NCBI RefSeq assembly: GCF_027484205.1
Contig: NZ_JAIXUB010000013.1
Span: 248,001-312,000, forward strand
Origin: Flavobacterium sp.
GTDB lineage: Bacteria; Bacteroidota; Bacteroidia; Flavobacteriales; Flavobacteriaceae
Length of the DNA: 64,000 nucleotides
Direction: 5' to 3'
Shown: piece by piece, positions 1-8,174 of the stretch
Position numbering within the stretch: position 1 is the first letter of the stretch
How the letters are laid out: the number at the start of each line of letters is the position of its first letter
Made by a program: the position numbers and the translations under genes
The notes under the pieces: generated by a model
The model's input: the letters and a program-made list of their open reading frames with translations, nothing else
What the model was told of the DNA's origin: nothing
Database searches by the model: none

Positions 1-2
1 GC

Positions 3-128
3 GAATACTACCAAAACAAGAGATACTTAAACGTAATAAACGCAATTTTAACCTTGTTCTTTTTTATTATTTTCTTTGTGTTGCTTGTATCGTTTATCGT
101 ATTATTCATAACGATGAAAGCCGAATAA
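3..128 (+). CDS. C-terminal end of a membrane protein (partial)
   Basis: An open frame enters from the left edge and ends at the TAA at 126-128. It encodes 41 residues: a charged start (EYYQNKRY), a hydrophobic stretch of about 25 residues rich in Phe, Ile, Leu and Val, then a short charged tail (TMKAE). This looks like the last transmembrane helix of an integral membrane protein whose body lies outside the window. It converges with the minus-strand arsenic operon, leaving only 19 bp between the two stops. The family cannot be named from this fragment, and a chance open frame is possible because the stretch is short. Confidence 0.45.
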   Translation, partial: EYYQNKRYLNVINAILTLFFFIIFFVLLVSFIVLFITMKAE

Positions 129-147
129 TAATGATTTAAAATTAAAT

Positions 148-273
148 TTAAACCAACAGCCAAATAAAGTTTATTAAACAAAATTTTGGGTCAAAACCCC
201 AAATAAGTTGCAATACAATCACAGAAGTAGTAATGATGATTGGCTTTTTGTATTTGATAATAAAGTTTTTCAT
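148..273 (-). CDS. small hydrophobic membrane protein at the end of the arsenic operon
   Basis: This is a 41-residue frame. Its ATG (271-273) lies one base after the TAA of the ArsC-like gene, giving TAATATG, the usual sign of translational coupling. The product starts MKNFIIKYKKP, runs into a hydrophobic helix (IIITTSVIVLQLIWGF), has one Cys, and ends in a second short hydrophobic stretch (LINFIWLLV). It would be a small inner-membrane protein. I do not recognise a family. The tight spacing and the membrane character support a real gene that acts with the arsenic genes. It is too short for normal ORF cut-offs. Confidence 0.5.
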   Translation of the reverse strand: MKNFIIKYKKPIIITTSVIVLQLIWGFDPKFCLINFIWLLV

Positions 274-274
274 A

Positions 275-886
275 TTACTTACTAATTTTTGAAAAAATAT
301 AATACATTTCTGATGCAATTTGCAAACTGCGTTCTGCGTACTTTTTATTCATAATTTCGGTTCCATCAAAAGCTTTTGGATCATCATATTTGATTGGAAA
401 TCTGGCTTCTGCACCAAAAACCATTGGACAACCTTCATCAGCATTATTGCAAGTCATGATGGCTCCAAAATTACTTTTCGGATTAAAATCATCAAAATAG
501 GTTTTAGAAAAACAGATAATAGAATGTTGATTTTCATCAAATTTCACAGCATAAACTGGGTTATTTTCTTTACTAAGTTTCTGAATTTCAAATCCTTGTT
601 TGGTCAATGTTTCTGCTACTTTCGGAAACATCGCAGTAGCTTCTGTTCCACCAGAATAACAAAAAACATCTTTTATTCCAAAATGAAAAGCCATTGTTTG
701 TGCCCAAATTTGTGACAAATGACTTCTTCTGGAATTGTGTGTACAAATAAAATTCAAACGAATCTCTTCATTTGAATTTACTTTGTTTTGAATATAATCC
801 ACCAAAGGATTTAAAACTTCTTTTCGTTCGTTTGGAATTGAAATTTCAGTAATTGTTTGTATTGTATTTGATAAATTTTCTAACAT
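275..886 (-). CDS. arsC: arsenate reductase, low-molecular-weight phosphatase-like (ArsC family)
   Basis: This 203-residue protein has the low-molecular-weight tyrosine phosphatase fold. The P-loop reads CTHNSRRS (Cys48-X5-Arg54). A later segment, CNNADEGCP, carries Cys146 and Cys153, which match the resolving pair of thioredoxin-coupled ArsC enzymes. In that family the P-loop Cys attacks arsenate and the two further Cys relay the disulfide to thioredoxin, releasing arsenite. The N-terminus has about 40 extra residues compared with classical ArsC, as in the Bacteroidota group often annotated simply as protein-tyrosine-phosphatase. The gene lies downstream of an ArsR regulator and a DUF6428 gene on the same strand, which fits an arsenic operon. 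A pure phosphatase role is less likely given the resolving Cys pair. Confidence 0.85.
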   Translation of the reverse strand: MLENLSNTIQTITEISIPNERKEVLNPLVDYIQNKVNSNEEIRLNFICTHNSRRSHLSQIWAQTMAFHFGIKDVFCYSGGTEATAMFPKVAETLTKQGFEIQKLSKENNPVYAVKFDENQHSIICFSKTYFDDFNPKSNFGAIMTCNNADEGCPMVFGAEARFPIKYDDPKAFDGTEIMNKKYAERSLQIASEMYYIFSKISK

Positions 887-1005
887 AAATTAAGTTTTAA
901 CAGCAAAGAGCACAATGTTTTAAGCAAGGTTCCTATACATTTTAAGTTAAGTGATGTTTTTTTTGTGAAACTTAGTAAAAACTTTAATAAACCTTGTGTT
1001 ACTTT

Positions 1006-1482
1006 TTAACAACAACCAGAATCCGGTGTACAACATGAAGTTTCCTTTTGCTTCCACTCGCCTATTTTAACTTTCAACTTTTCTGGTGGAATTCCACAAT
1101 TATCTTTGGCCAAACAATCGGTTAGCTTTGACTTTAATTGAAAGTTCGTTCCGTCAAAATCCAAACCGAATTTTCCAATTGTTGTTGCAATTTGATATTC
1201 TACTTCTATTTCTAAATCAGGAATTTGCAATTTGGCTTCCGATAATTCAATAATGTGAACCAATTTTTCAGGATGCAATCGGTGATCATAATCGTTGGCT
1301 TCCCAAAGTTGGAAATTTACAACTTCTTCAGTACGAACTACGCCACCACAATCGATGAAGTGTTTTGTTATTTTCCCTACTTCAGTTACATGAAAGTGAT
1401 TTGGAACCAATTCGCCATTCGGCAATTGAAAAGCAATCTGAGTCAAGTTTTTTAATTGATTTTTTATTTCTGATAGTTTCAT
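1006..1482 (-). CDS. DUF6428 family protein of the arsenic operon
   Basis: This 158-residue soluble protein resembles the DUF6428 family, which I associate with ArsR and ArsC genes in Bacteroidota. Visible features are a conserved-looking start (LPNGELVPNHFHVTEVG), a central acidic region, and a C-terminus with two Cys pairs (Cys150-151 and Cys157-158) that could bind As(III) or another thiophilic metal. No catalytic motif is evident. The gene sits between arsR and arsC on the minus strand, with about 115 bp on either side. The upstream gap (about 1481-1515) contains TTTTTAGA repeats. The role is unknown; metalloid binding is inferred from the Cys pairs and the context. Confidence 0.7.
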   Translation of the reverse strand: MKLSEIKNQLKNLTQIAFQLPNGELVPNHFHVTEVGKITKHFIDCGGVVRTEEVVNFQLWEANDYDHRLHPEKLVHIIELSEAKLQIPDLEIEVEYQIATTIGKFGLDFDGTNFQLKSKLTDCLAKDNCGIPPEKLKVKIGEWKQKETSCCTPDSGCC

Positions 1483-1597
1483 TTTTTAGATTTTTAGATT
1501 ATTGGATTTTTAGACATCTTAGATATTTTTGATTTCATAGACTGATTAGATTGTAGAATATTAGTAGTCTTGTTTTAACAATCTAAGCAAGGCTATG

Positions 1598-1921
1598 CTA
1601 ACAACATTTATTCTTTAATTTGTGTCGAATGATGCCAAAATGATTTTCTATTGTATCAATGGTTTCCGGATTTATACAATAACAAATGGCTGTTCCTTCA
1701 ATTGTTCCTTTGATGATGTTAGCGTTTTTCAATTCCTTTAAATGTTGGGAAATAGTAGGTTGTGCTAAGGGTAACTCATTTACAATATCACCACAAATAC
1801 AACTATCTACAGATAATAAATAATCAACAATTGCAATTCTAGCTGGATGCGAAAGTGCTTTGAATAGCGTTGCCATTTGGTTGTGTTTTTCTGAAAATGA
1901 TTCTGATTTAGATGCTCCCAT
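1598..1921 (-). CDS. arsR: ArsR/SmtB-family metalloregulatory repressor
   Basis: This 107-residue winged-helix protein has a typical ArsR layout. An N-terminal helix is followed by LFKALSHPARIAIVDYLL, the recognition helix lies in PLAQPTISQHLKELKNA (about residues 51-67), and a beta wing follows (GTIEGTAICYCINP). Cys41 and Cys43 (CICGDIV) sit where ArsR proteins hold their metalloid-binding Cys pair. Additional Cys occur at 80, 82, 106 and 107. It should repress its own operon until As(III) or Sb(III) binds. A perfect 12-bp palindrome lies just upstream of its start. The gene is the first of the minus-strand operon and is divergent from the thiol peroxidase gene. Confidence 0.9.
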   Translation of the reverse strand: MGASKSESFSEKHNQMATLFKALSHPARIAIVDYLLSVDSCICGDIVNELPLAQPTISQHLKELKNANIIKGTIEGTAICYCINPETIDTIENHFGIIRHKLKNKCC

Positions 1922-1937
1922 TTTTATAAAAATTATT

Positions 1938-1949
1938 ATATTGCAATAT
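1938..1949. promoter_or_regulatory. putative ArsR operator (12-bp palindrome)
   Basis: ATATTGCAATAT is a perfect palindrome centred about 22 bp upstream of the arsR start codon. Its position and AT-rich dyad form fit an autoregulatory ArsR-family operator. The link to ArsR is inferred. Confidence 0.5.
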
Positions 1950-2032
1950 TACAATAAAACAATAATACAACAACTACATTTTGTGTTAAATTTATACTAC
2001 AAATCAAACTTCTCAATTCCGAAATAATTTCA

Positions 2033-2040
2033 TACTTTTG
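2033..2040 (+). promoter_or_regulatory. Bacteroidota -7 promoter box of the thiol peroxidase gene
   Basis: TACTTTTG matches the TAnnTTTG -7 consensus exactly and lies 21 bp before the ATG at 2062. The -33 box is weak. The likely start site is only about 15 nt upstream of the gene. Confidence 0.5.
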
Positions 2041-2061
2041 AAATCTTAAAAATTAATAATT

Positions 2062-2559
2062 ATGGCATCAATAACATTAGGCGGAAACCCAATAAATACA
2101 AATGGTTCATTACCGCAAGTAGGTTCAAAAGCAAACGATTTTCAATTAGTAAAAAGCGATTTATCTGTAGCAACATTAGCTGATTTTGCAGGAAGTAAAT
2201 TGGTTTTAAACATTTTTCCAAGCATTGATACAGGAACTTGTGCTACATCTGTAAGGACTTTTAACGCAAAAGCAAGTGCTTTAGAAAATACAAAAGTGTT
2301 ATGTATTTCAAGAGATTTACCTTTTGCTCAAAAACGTTTTTGTGGAGCTGAAGGTCTTGAAAATGTTATCAATCTATCTGATTTTAAAGAAGGAAGCTTT
2401 GGAAAAAATTATGGTTTAGAAATTGTTGATGGTCCATTGGCTGGATTACATTCGAGAGTTGTAATCGTTTTAGATGAAAACGGAATCGTTAAACATGCTG
2501 AACAAGTAGCAGAAATTGCTGACGAACCTAACTACGAAGCCGCTTTAGCATCTTTATAA
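2062..2559 (+). CDS. tpx: thiol peroxidase (atypical 2-Cys peroxiredoxin)
   Basis: At 165 residues this matches the usual Tpx length. The peroxidatic motif is TGTCATSVR with Cys60, preceded by Thr57 in the T-x-x-C arrangement. The resolving Cys94 lies in [10 protein letters not shown] second conserved stretch, [11 protein letters not shown], follows the family pattern. The enzyme reduces alkyl and lipid hydroperoxides in the cytoplasm or periplasm, using thioredoxin to reopen the Cys60-Cys94 disulfide. No signal peptide is visible. It has its own -7 promoter box and is followed after one base by the diacylglycerol kinase gene, so the two are probably cotranscribed. Confidence 0.95.
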   Translation: MASITLGGNPINTNGSLPQVGSKANDFQLVKSDLSVATLADFAGSKLVLNIFPSIDTGTCATSVRTFNAKASALENTKVLCISRDLPFAQKRFCGAEGLENVINLSDFKEGSFGKNYGLEIVDGPLAGLHSRVVIVLDENGIVKHAEQVAEIADEPNYEAALASL

Positions 2560-2560
2560 A

Positions 2561-2932
2561 ATGGAGTTTGAAAGAGATAAAACATTCTTAACAGGAAGGT
2601 TTAAAAGTATGGGCTTTGCCTTTAAAGGTGCCGTCAAATTAATCAGTACAGAACACAGTGTAATGGTTCAAAGTTGTTTAGCAGTAGTAATGATTATTGC
2701 TGGTTTTTACTTTGAAATTTCTCACGAAGAATGGTTAATTCAAACTTTAGCTATTGGATTAGTTCTTGGAATAGAAGGATTGAACACTGCTGTAGAAAAA
2801 GTAGCCGATTTTATCCATCCAGAATACCACGAACGTATTGGTTTTATTAAAGATATTGCAGCTGGAGCTGTGTTTTTTGCAGCCATGACAGCTATTGCCA
2901 TTGGATGCATTATTTATATTCCAAAATTTTAA
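2561..2932 (+). CDS. dgkA: diacylglycerol/undecaprenol kinase family protein
   Basis: This 123-residue integral membrane protein has the DgkA layout. An amphipathic N-terminal helix (GRFKSMGFAFKGA) is followed by three membrane helices. The active-site signature EGLNTAVEKVADFI is followed by KDIAAGAV. DgkA-type kinases phosphorylate diacylglycerol in Gram-negatives and undecaprenol in Gram-positives; the substrate in Bacteroidota cannot be read from sequence. The start codon lies one base after the tpx stop. It is followed by ftsK behind a probable separate promoter. Confidence 0.92.
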   Translation: MEFERDKTFLTGRFKSMGFAFKGAVKLISTEHSVMVQSCLAVVMIIAGFYFEISHEEWLIQTLAIGLVLGIEGLNTAVEKVADFIHPEYHERIGFIKDIAAGAVFFAAMTAIAIGCIIYIPKF

Positions 2933-2961
2933 TTGATTACAACATAAAATTTCTATTTTTA
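2933..2961 (+). promoter_or_regulatory. probable ftsK promoter
   Basis: TTG at 2933-2935 and TATTTTTA at 2954-2961 are 18 bp apart. They fit the Bacteroidota -33/-7 pattern with one mismatch in the -7 box, 20 bp before the ftsK ATG. Confidence 0.35.
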
Positions 2962-2981
2962 TACCAACTATTTAATTTCGA

Positions 2982-5495
2982 ATGGCAAAACAAGTAAAAA
3001 AAGAAAATACAAAATCTGACGAACTAGGAGAAAAACTTCCTTGGAAAATAAAAAGACAATACAAAGTAGTTTTTGGTTGTCTTTTAGTGCTTTTATCCAT
3101 AGGATTGTTAGTCGCATTCATTTCGTTTTTCATGTATGGACAAGAAGATCAAAGTGTTGTCACTGCTTTATCTGACAGAAATAAACCTGCAGAAAATTGG
3201 TTGGGAAAAGTAGGCGCATTTCTATCGGACTTCTTTATTTATAAAGGTTTTGGAGCAGCATCGTTTCTTTTTGTAAAATTATTTTTTATTACTGGCGCTT
3301 TTTTGGTTTTGGATTTGCCTTTAAAGAAATTAAAATCAACTTGGTTTTGGGATTTATTTGCCATCATCATCTTATCTATCCTTTTTGGATTTTTTGCTAA
3401 TTCCATTCCTGAGCTTGGTGGAACAATTGGTTATGAAATGAATCAATTTTTTCAAGATTACATCGGAAAAATTGGTACATTCTTAGTCTTAGTTTTTGGT
3501 TTAGTGATTTATCTATTATTCAAAATAAAAATATCTCCAGATAGCATAAAAATGTTCTTTGAGAAAAAGAAAAAAGAATTTAAAGAAGATATTGATGCTA
3601 TGAAATCAAAACCTTCCGAAGATACATCTGGCGCATACAACTTAGAAGAATATGCAGTTGAAGAAGCAAAAGATGAACTAGATGAAGCTTTTGAAGAACC
3701 GTATTTAAAACCAACAACATCACAATTTGAAGTTAATAAAGAAGCGTTAAAACCTACAATTTCAAGTTATTCAGAAATTGAATTGGAACCAACTTTAAAA
3801 ACGGAACCAAAGGTTACTCCTACTACTAATCCGAGTCTAGAAATTGAACAACCTGTTGTTACTAAACCTGAACCTGCAAAAGAAATCATTACTACTAATG
3901 ACGAAGCTTTCGTAATTGAAAAAGCACCAGACGAAGATACTGTTGAGGAAAATTTAGCAGCAAAATTAGTAGCTGATTTTGGTTTATTCGATCCTAAACT
4001 AGAATTATCTAATTATAAATTTCCAACGATTGATTTGTTAAAAGAATACACCTCTGTTGGAATCACTATCAATCAAGAAGAATTAGAGGAAAATAAAAAT
4101 CGTATTGTTGAAACTTTAAGGAATTACGGAATTACAATTTCTCAAATTAAAGCAACTGTTGGTCCATCTGTAACCTTATATGAAATTGTTCCTGATGCTG
4201 GAATTCGTATTTCAAAAATTAAAAGTTTGGAAGACGATATTGCGTTGTCACTTGCCGCATTAGGTATTCGTATCATCGCTCCTATTCCAGGAAAAGGAAC
4301 TATTGGTATTGAAGTTCCAAACAAGAATCCAACGATGGTTCCGATGAAAACGGTTATCGCTTCGGCTAAATTTCAAGAAGCAGAAATGGAATTACCAATT
4401 GCTTTAGGAAAAACAATTTCTAACGAAACTTTTGTATTTGATTTGGCTAAAATGCCTCACCTTTTAATGGCTGGAGCAACTGGACAAGGAAAATCGGTTG
4501 GTTTAAATGCTGTTTTAACTTCGTTACTTTACAAAAAACATCCTGCAGAAGTGAAGTTTGTTTTAGTCGACCCAAAGAAAGTGGAATTAACGCTTTTTAA
4601 TAAAATTGAAAGACATTATTTAGCCAAATTACCAGATTCTGAAGACGCCATTATTACCGATAATAGCAAAGTAATCAATACATTAAATTCTCTTTGTATT
4701 GAAATGGACAACCGTTATTCTTTATTGAAAGATGCGATGGTTAGAAACATTAAAGAATACAACGAGAAATTTAAACAACGAAAATTAAATCCTGAAAACG
4801 GACACCAATTTTTACCTTATATTGTATTAGTGGTCGATGAGTTCGCTGATTTAATTATGACTGCTGGAAAAGAAGTAGAAACACCTATTGCTCGTTTAGC
4901 ACAATTAGCACGTGCTATTGGGATTCATTTAATTATTGCCACACAAAGACCTTCGGTTAATGTAATTACAGGTATGATTAAGGCGAATTTCCCTGCTAGA
5001 ATTGCCTTTAGAGTAACCTCAAAAATTGATTCAAGAACGATATTAGATTCTGGTGGCGCAGATCAATTGATTGGTCGTGGAGATTTATTATTTTCTAACG
5101 GAAATGATTTACTACGTGTGCAATGTGCTTTTGTGGATACACCTGAAGTTGAACGAATTGTAGATTATATTGGTGCTCAAAAAGCGTATGCAAGTGCTTT
5201 CATGCTTCCGGAATATGTTGGCGAAGAAAGTAGCATGAAATTAGACATTGATATTTCTGAAAGAGATTCCATGTTTAGAGATGCTGCAGAAATAATTGTG
5301 ACTGCGCAACAAGGTTCGGCATCATTATTGCAAAGAAAATTGAAACTGGGTTACAATCGTGCTGGAAGACTGATAGATCAACTAGAAGCAGCTGGAATTG
5401 TAGGACCATTTGAAGGTAGCAAAGCAAGAAGTGTAAACATTCCTGACTTGGTTTCCTTAGAGCAATTTTTAAACAATGAACAAAACAATAATTAA
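2982..5495 (+). CDS. ftsK: FtsK/SpoIIIE-family DNA translocase
   Basis: This 837-residue protein moves DNA at the division septum and couples chromosome segregation to XerCD recombination. The N-terminal 180 residues contain about four membrane helices. An acidic, Pro/Thr-rich linker of about 150 residues follows. The motor has a Walker A GATGQGKS at about residue 500 and a Walker B VLVVDEFADL at about 615. The C-terminal gamma winged helix (GSASLLQRKLKLGYNRAGRLIDQLE) binds KOPS-type orienting sequences. The length fits Bacteroidota FtsK, whose linker is shorter than in E. coli. The lolA start lies one base after its stop, implying cotranscription. Confidence 0.96.
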   Translation: MAKQVKKENTKSDELGEKLPWKIKRQYKVVFGCLLVLLSIGLLVAFISFFMYGQEDQSVVTALSDRNKPAENWLGKVGAFLSDFFIYKGFGAASFLFVKLFFITGAFLVLDLPLKKLKSTWFWDLFAIIILSILFGFFANSIPELGGTIGYEMNQFFQDYIGKIGTFLVLVFGLVIYLLFKIKISPDSIKMFFEKKKKEFKEDIDAMKSKPSEDTSGAYNLEEYAVEEAKDELDEAFEEPYLKPTTSQFEVNKEALKPTISSYSEIELEPTLKTEPKVTPTTNPSLEIEQPVVTKPEPAKEIITTNDEAFVIEKAPDEDTVEENLAAKLVADFGLFDPKLELSNYKFPTIDLLKEYTSVGITINQEELEENKNRIVETLRNYGITISQIKATVGPSVTLYEIVPDAGIRISKIKSLEDDIALSLAALGIRIIAPIPGKGTIGIEVPNKNPTMVPMKTVIASAKFQEAEMELPIALGKTISNETFVFDLAKMPHLLMAGATGQGKSVGLNAVLTSLLYKKHPAEVKFVLVDPKKVELTLFNKIERHYLAKLPDSEDAIITDNSKVINTLNSLCIEMDNRYSLLKDAMVRNIKEYNEKFKQRKLNPENGHQFLPYIVLVVDEFADLIMTAGKEVETPIARLAQLARAIGIHLIIATQRPSVNVITGMIKANFPARIAFRVTSKIDSRTILDSGGADQLIGRGDLLFSNGNDLLRVQCAFVDTPEVERIVDYIGAQKAYASAFMLPEYVGEESSMKLDIDISERDSMFRDAAEIIVTAQQGSASLLQRKLKLGYNRAGRLIDQLEAAGIVGPFEGSKARSVNIPDLVSLEQFLNNEQNNN

Positions 5496-5496
5496 A

Positions 5497-6138
5497 ATGA
5501 AAAAAATTCTTTCCATTGCACTACTACTTTTTGTTGGTATAACAGCTAACGCACAAGATAAAAAGGCAAAAGAACTTTTAGACGATGTAACGGCAAAAAT
5601 TAAAAGTTACAAGAACATCGTTATCGATTTTAAATATACTTTGAACAATTCTAAAGAAAATATTAACCAAGAAAGTAAAGGAAATGTAACTTTAGAGGGA
5701 AATAAATATGTGTTGAATTTTATGGGCGTAACTAAAATTTACGACGGAAAAAAATCATATACCATTAGTCCTGAAGACGAAGAAGTAACAGTTTCAAGCG
5801 TTAATGATAAAGACGAAAAAGCAATTACTCCAGCAAAAATGTTGACTTTTTTTAACTCCGGTTATAAATATTCAATGGATATTGTTCAAAATGTAAAAGG
5901 AAGAAAAATCCAATTTGTAAAATTAATTCCTAATAACGCAAAAGACCAAAGAAAAGAAGTTTTGTTAGGTATTGATATTCAGACGAAACATATTTACAAT
6001 TTGATTGAAGTTGGAAAAAATGGTACAAAAACGACTTTGACTGTTAATTCTTTTAAAACAAATCAGCCTATCTCAAAAAATCAATTTACATTTGTAGCTA
6101 GTAAATATCCCAACTACTACATCAATAAATTAGATTAA
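5497..6138 (+). CDS. lolA: LolA-like outer-membrane lipoprotein carrier
   Basis: The product is 213 residues with a signal peptide (MKKILSIALLLFVGITANAQ), so it is periplasmic. I chose the ATG at 5497, one base after the ftsK stop. An upstream ATG at 5476 lies inside ftsK and would put residues ahead of the signal peptide. The body is beta-rich, with the LolA-type pattern of amphipathic strands around a GNVTLEGNKYVLNF segment. LolA carries lipoproteins from the inner to the outer membrane. Its position between ftsK and a lipopolysaccharide permease gene is common in Bacteroidota and fits an envelope role. Confidence 0.85.
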   Translation: MKKILSIALLLFVGITANAQDKKAKELLDDVTAKIKSYKNIVIDFKYTLNNSKENINQESKGNVTLEGNKYVLNFMGVTKIYDGKKSYTISPEDEEVTVSSVNDKDEKAITPAKMLTFFNSGYKYSMDIVQNVKGRKIQFVKLIPNNAKDQRKEVLLGIDIQTKHIYNLIEVGKNGTKTTLTVNSFKTNQPISKNQFTFVASKYPNYYINKLD

Positions 6139-6143
6139 TCTTT

Positions 6144-8153
6144 GTGAAAATATTAGATAAGTATTTATTAAAAACCTTCTTGATTACATTTACTACGGTA
6201 TTTGTAATCTTGTTTTTTATATTCATATTACAAACCGTTTGGTTATTTATTTCTGAACTTGCAGGTAAAGATTTAGATTTTATTCTTATTGTAAAATTCC
6301 TTTTGTTTGCCATGCCAAGGATTGTTCCTCTGGTTCTTCCACTTTCCGTTTTATTAGCGTCCATCATGACTTTTGGTTCATTAGCTGAAAACTATGAATT
6401 TGCTGCAATGAAATCTTCAGGAATTTCTTTGCAAAGAGCTATGCGAAGCTTAACCGTTTTTATCTTATTATTAACTGTTGTCGCTTTTGTGTTTGCCAAT
6501 AATGTTATTCCGTATGCAGAATATAAATTCATCAATTTCAGAAGAAATATTGCTCAAGTAAAACCAGCGATGGCTATAGCTGAAGGACAATTTAGTGAAA
6601 TTGGAAACTATACTATAAAAGTTGACAAAAAATCGGGAGAAAATGGTAACCTACTTGAAGGTGTTATAATTCACATCAAAGCACCTAATGGCGAAGGAAA
6701 TAAAACAGTTATCAAAGCTAAAAGAGGCGAATTAATTAGTAGTGAAGCTTCAAATAATTTAAAGTTGGTTCTTTTTGATGGAAATTATTATGAAGATGTA
6801 ATTCCGAAAAAATTTGAAGAAAGAAACAAAATGCCTTTCGCAAAAGCTACTTTCAAAAAAGATGTAATCAATATTGATTTATCAAAATTAAATACAAACG
6901 TAGAAACAGGCGAAATTGCTAATACAAACACCATGTTAAATATTGGTGAACTTAGTTATACTATCGATTCTTTAAATACAAGTTACAATAAAGATATTAA
7001 ATCGTTTAGCGATAATATTTACCAACGAATTACTATCAATACTAACAATACACCTAAAGCAACTTCCGTTTTAGATAGCATAACTACTCCGAGTAAAGAA
7101 AAAATTTCTAATAATTTACTTTCCAATTTAAATCCGTCAACGAAACAAAAAATAGTAAAACAAGCATTTTCAGCAGTTGAAAGTACTACCTTTTCTATTG
7201 AAAGTTCAAAATATGAAATGGACGAAAAGCTTAAAAACATTAACGGACATTGGATTGCTTTGTACGATAAATTTGTTATTGCTTTTTCGTGTATTTTGAT
7301 GTTTTTCATTGGAGCACCATTAGGAGCAATAATTCGAAAAGGAGGTTTGGGATTGCCAATTGTCTTTGCTGTTGCCATATTCATCGTATTTCACTTTATA
7401 AATACTTTTGGTAAAAAAGTAGCACAAGAAAATGGTATCACACCGTTTTTAGGAACATGGATGTCCACTATGGTGCTTAGTCCACTTGCTATCTTTTTAA
7501 CCTACAGAGCTACAAACGACATTGGAGCAGCCATAAATCTTGATGGAATTATTGTTCCAATTCAAAAGTTTTTGGCCAAATTTGAAACTAAAAAAGAGGT
7601 TAAGCAATCTAAAGCAATTATTGATTTAAACAATTATAAGATTATTGAAGATGAAGAGTTTAACACACTTAAAGGATATTCAAATGAGGTTTTAACTAAG
7701 ATTGTTAAAAACTCTGAGCAGTTCAATTATTCTTATGATTATCGTGCCAAAGCCATAAAAATTTTAGATGACCGAGGCATTTCTCAAGAACAACTTCTAG
7801 CCGAAAATAATTTTGAAAACATAGACTACAATAAATTTCAAGAAAATGTATCTTCATACTATTCTTCTGCAAAAGTTACTTTATTATTGTATCTAATTGC
7901 CATCATAACTTCATTAGTAATGAATAACAATCCATCACTTTGGTTTTTTATATTATTTGGAATTAGTGCTGTATTATTTTATACTTCATTATACCAATCT
8001 CAGAAAAAAATTGATGAAATTGGAGATGCTATTGGACGTAAAATTGAACCCGGAATTTCACTTGCTTTTCTTGTAGGATTACCATTTTTCATCTTTATTT
8101 ATTTGTACAACCATAAAGTACTTAAAGAAGCCATTGCCGAATTTCGTTCTTAA
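6144..8153 (+). CDS. LptF/LptG-family lipopolysaccharide export permease
   Basis: The start is GTG at 6144, five bases after the lolA stop. The 669-residue membrane protein has the YjgP/YjgQ layout: an N-terminal helix (LDKYLLKTFLITF), helices 2-3 containing PRIVPLVLPLSVLLAS, and the segment NYEFAAMKSSGIS. A large periplasmic domain follows, then three helices including IGAPLGAIIRKGGLGLPI. LptF/LptG pull lipopolysaccharide from the inner membrane using the LptB ATPase. It is much longer than the roughly 360-residue E. coli proteins because of an expanded periplasmic domain and a C-terminal extension with two more helices, as in other Bacteroidota. Whether it is the F or G partner cannot be told. 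Confidence 0.9.
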   Translation: MKILDKYLLKTFLITFTTVFVILFFIFILQTVWLFISELAGKDLDFILIVKFLLFAMPRIVPLVLPLSVLLASIMTFGSLAENYEFAAMKSSGISLQRAMRSLTVFILLLTVVAFVFANNVIPYAEYKFINFRRNIAQVKPAMAIAEGQFSEIGNYTIKVDKKSGENGNLLEGVIIHIKAPNGEGNKTVIKAKRGELISSEASNNLKLVLFDGNYYEDVIPKKFEERNKMPFAKATFKKDVINIDLSKLNTNVETGEIANTNTMLNIGELSYTIDSLNTSYNKDIKSFSDNIYQRITINTNNTPKATSVLDSITTPSKEKISNNLLSNLNPSTKQKIVKQAFSAVESTTFSIESSKYEMDEKLKNINGHWIALYDKFVIAFSCILMFFIGAPLGAIIRKGGLGLPIVFAVAIFIVFHFINTFGKKVAQENGITPFLGTWMSTMVLSPLAIFLTYRATNDIGAAINLDGIIVPIQKFLAKFETKKEVKQSKAIIDLNNYKIIEDEEFNTLKGYSNEVLTKIVKNSEQFNYSYDYRAKAIKILDDRGISQEQLLAENNFENIDYNKFQENVSSYYSSAKVTLLLYLIAIITSLVMNNNPSLWFFILFGISAVLFYTSLYQSQKKIDEIGDAIGRKIEPGISLAFLVGLPFFIFIYLYNHKVLKEAIAEFRS

Positions 8154-8174
8154 ATCGATATTAAAAATATAACT

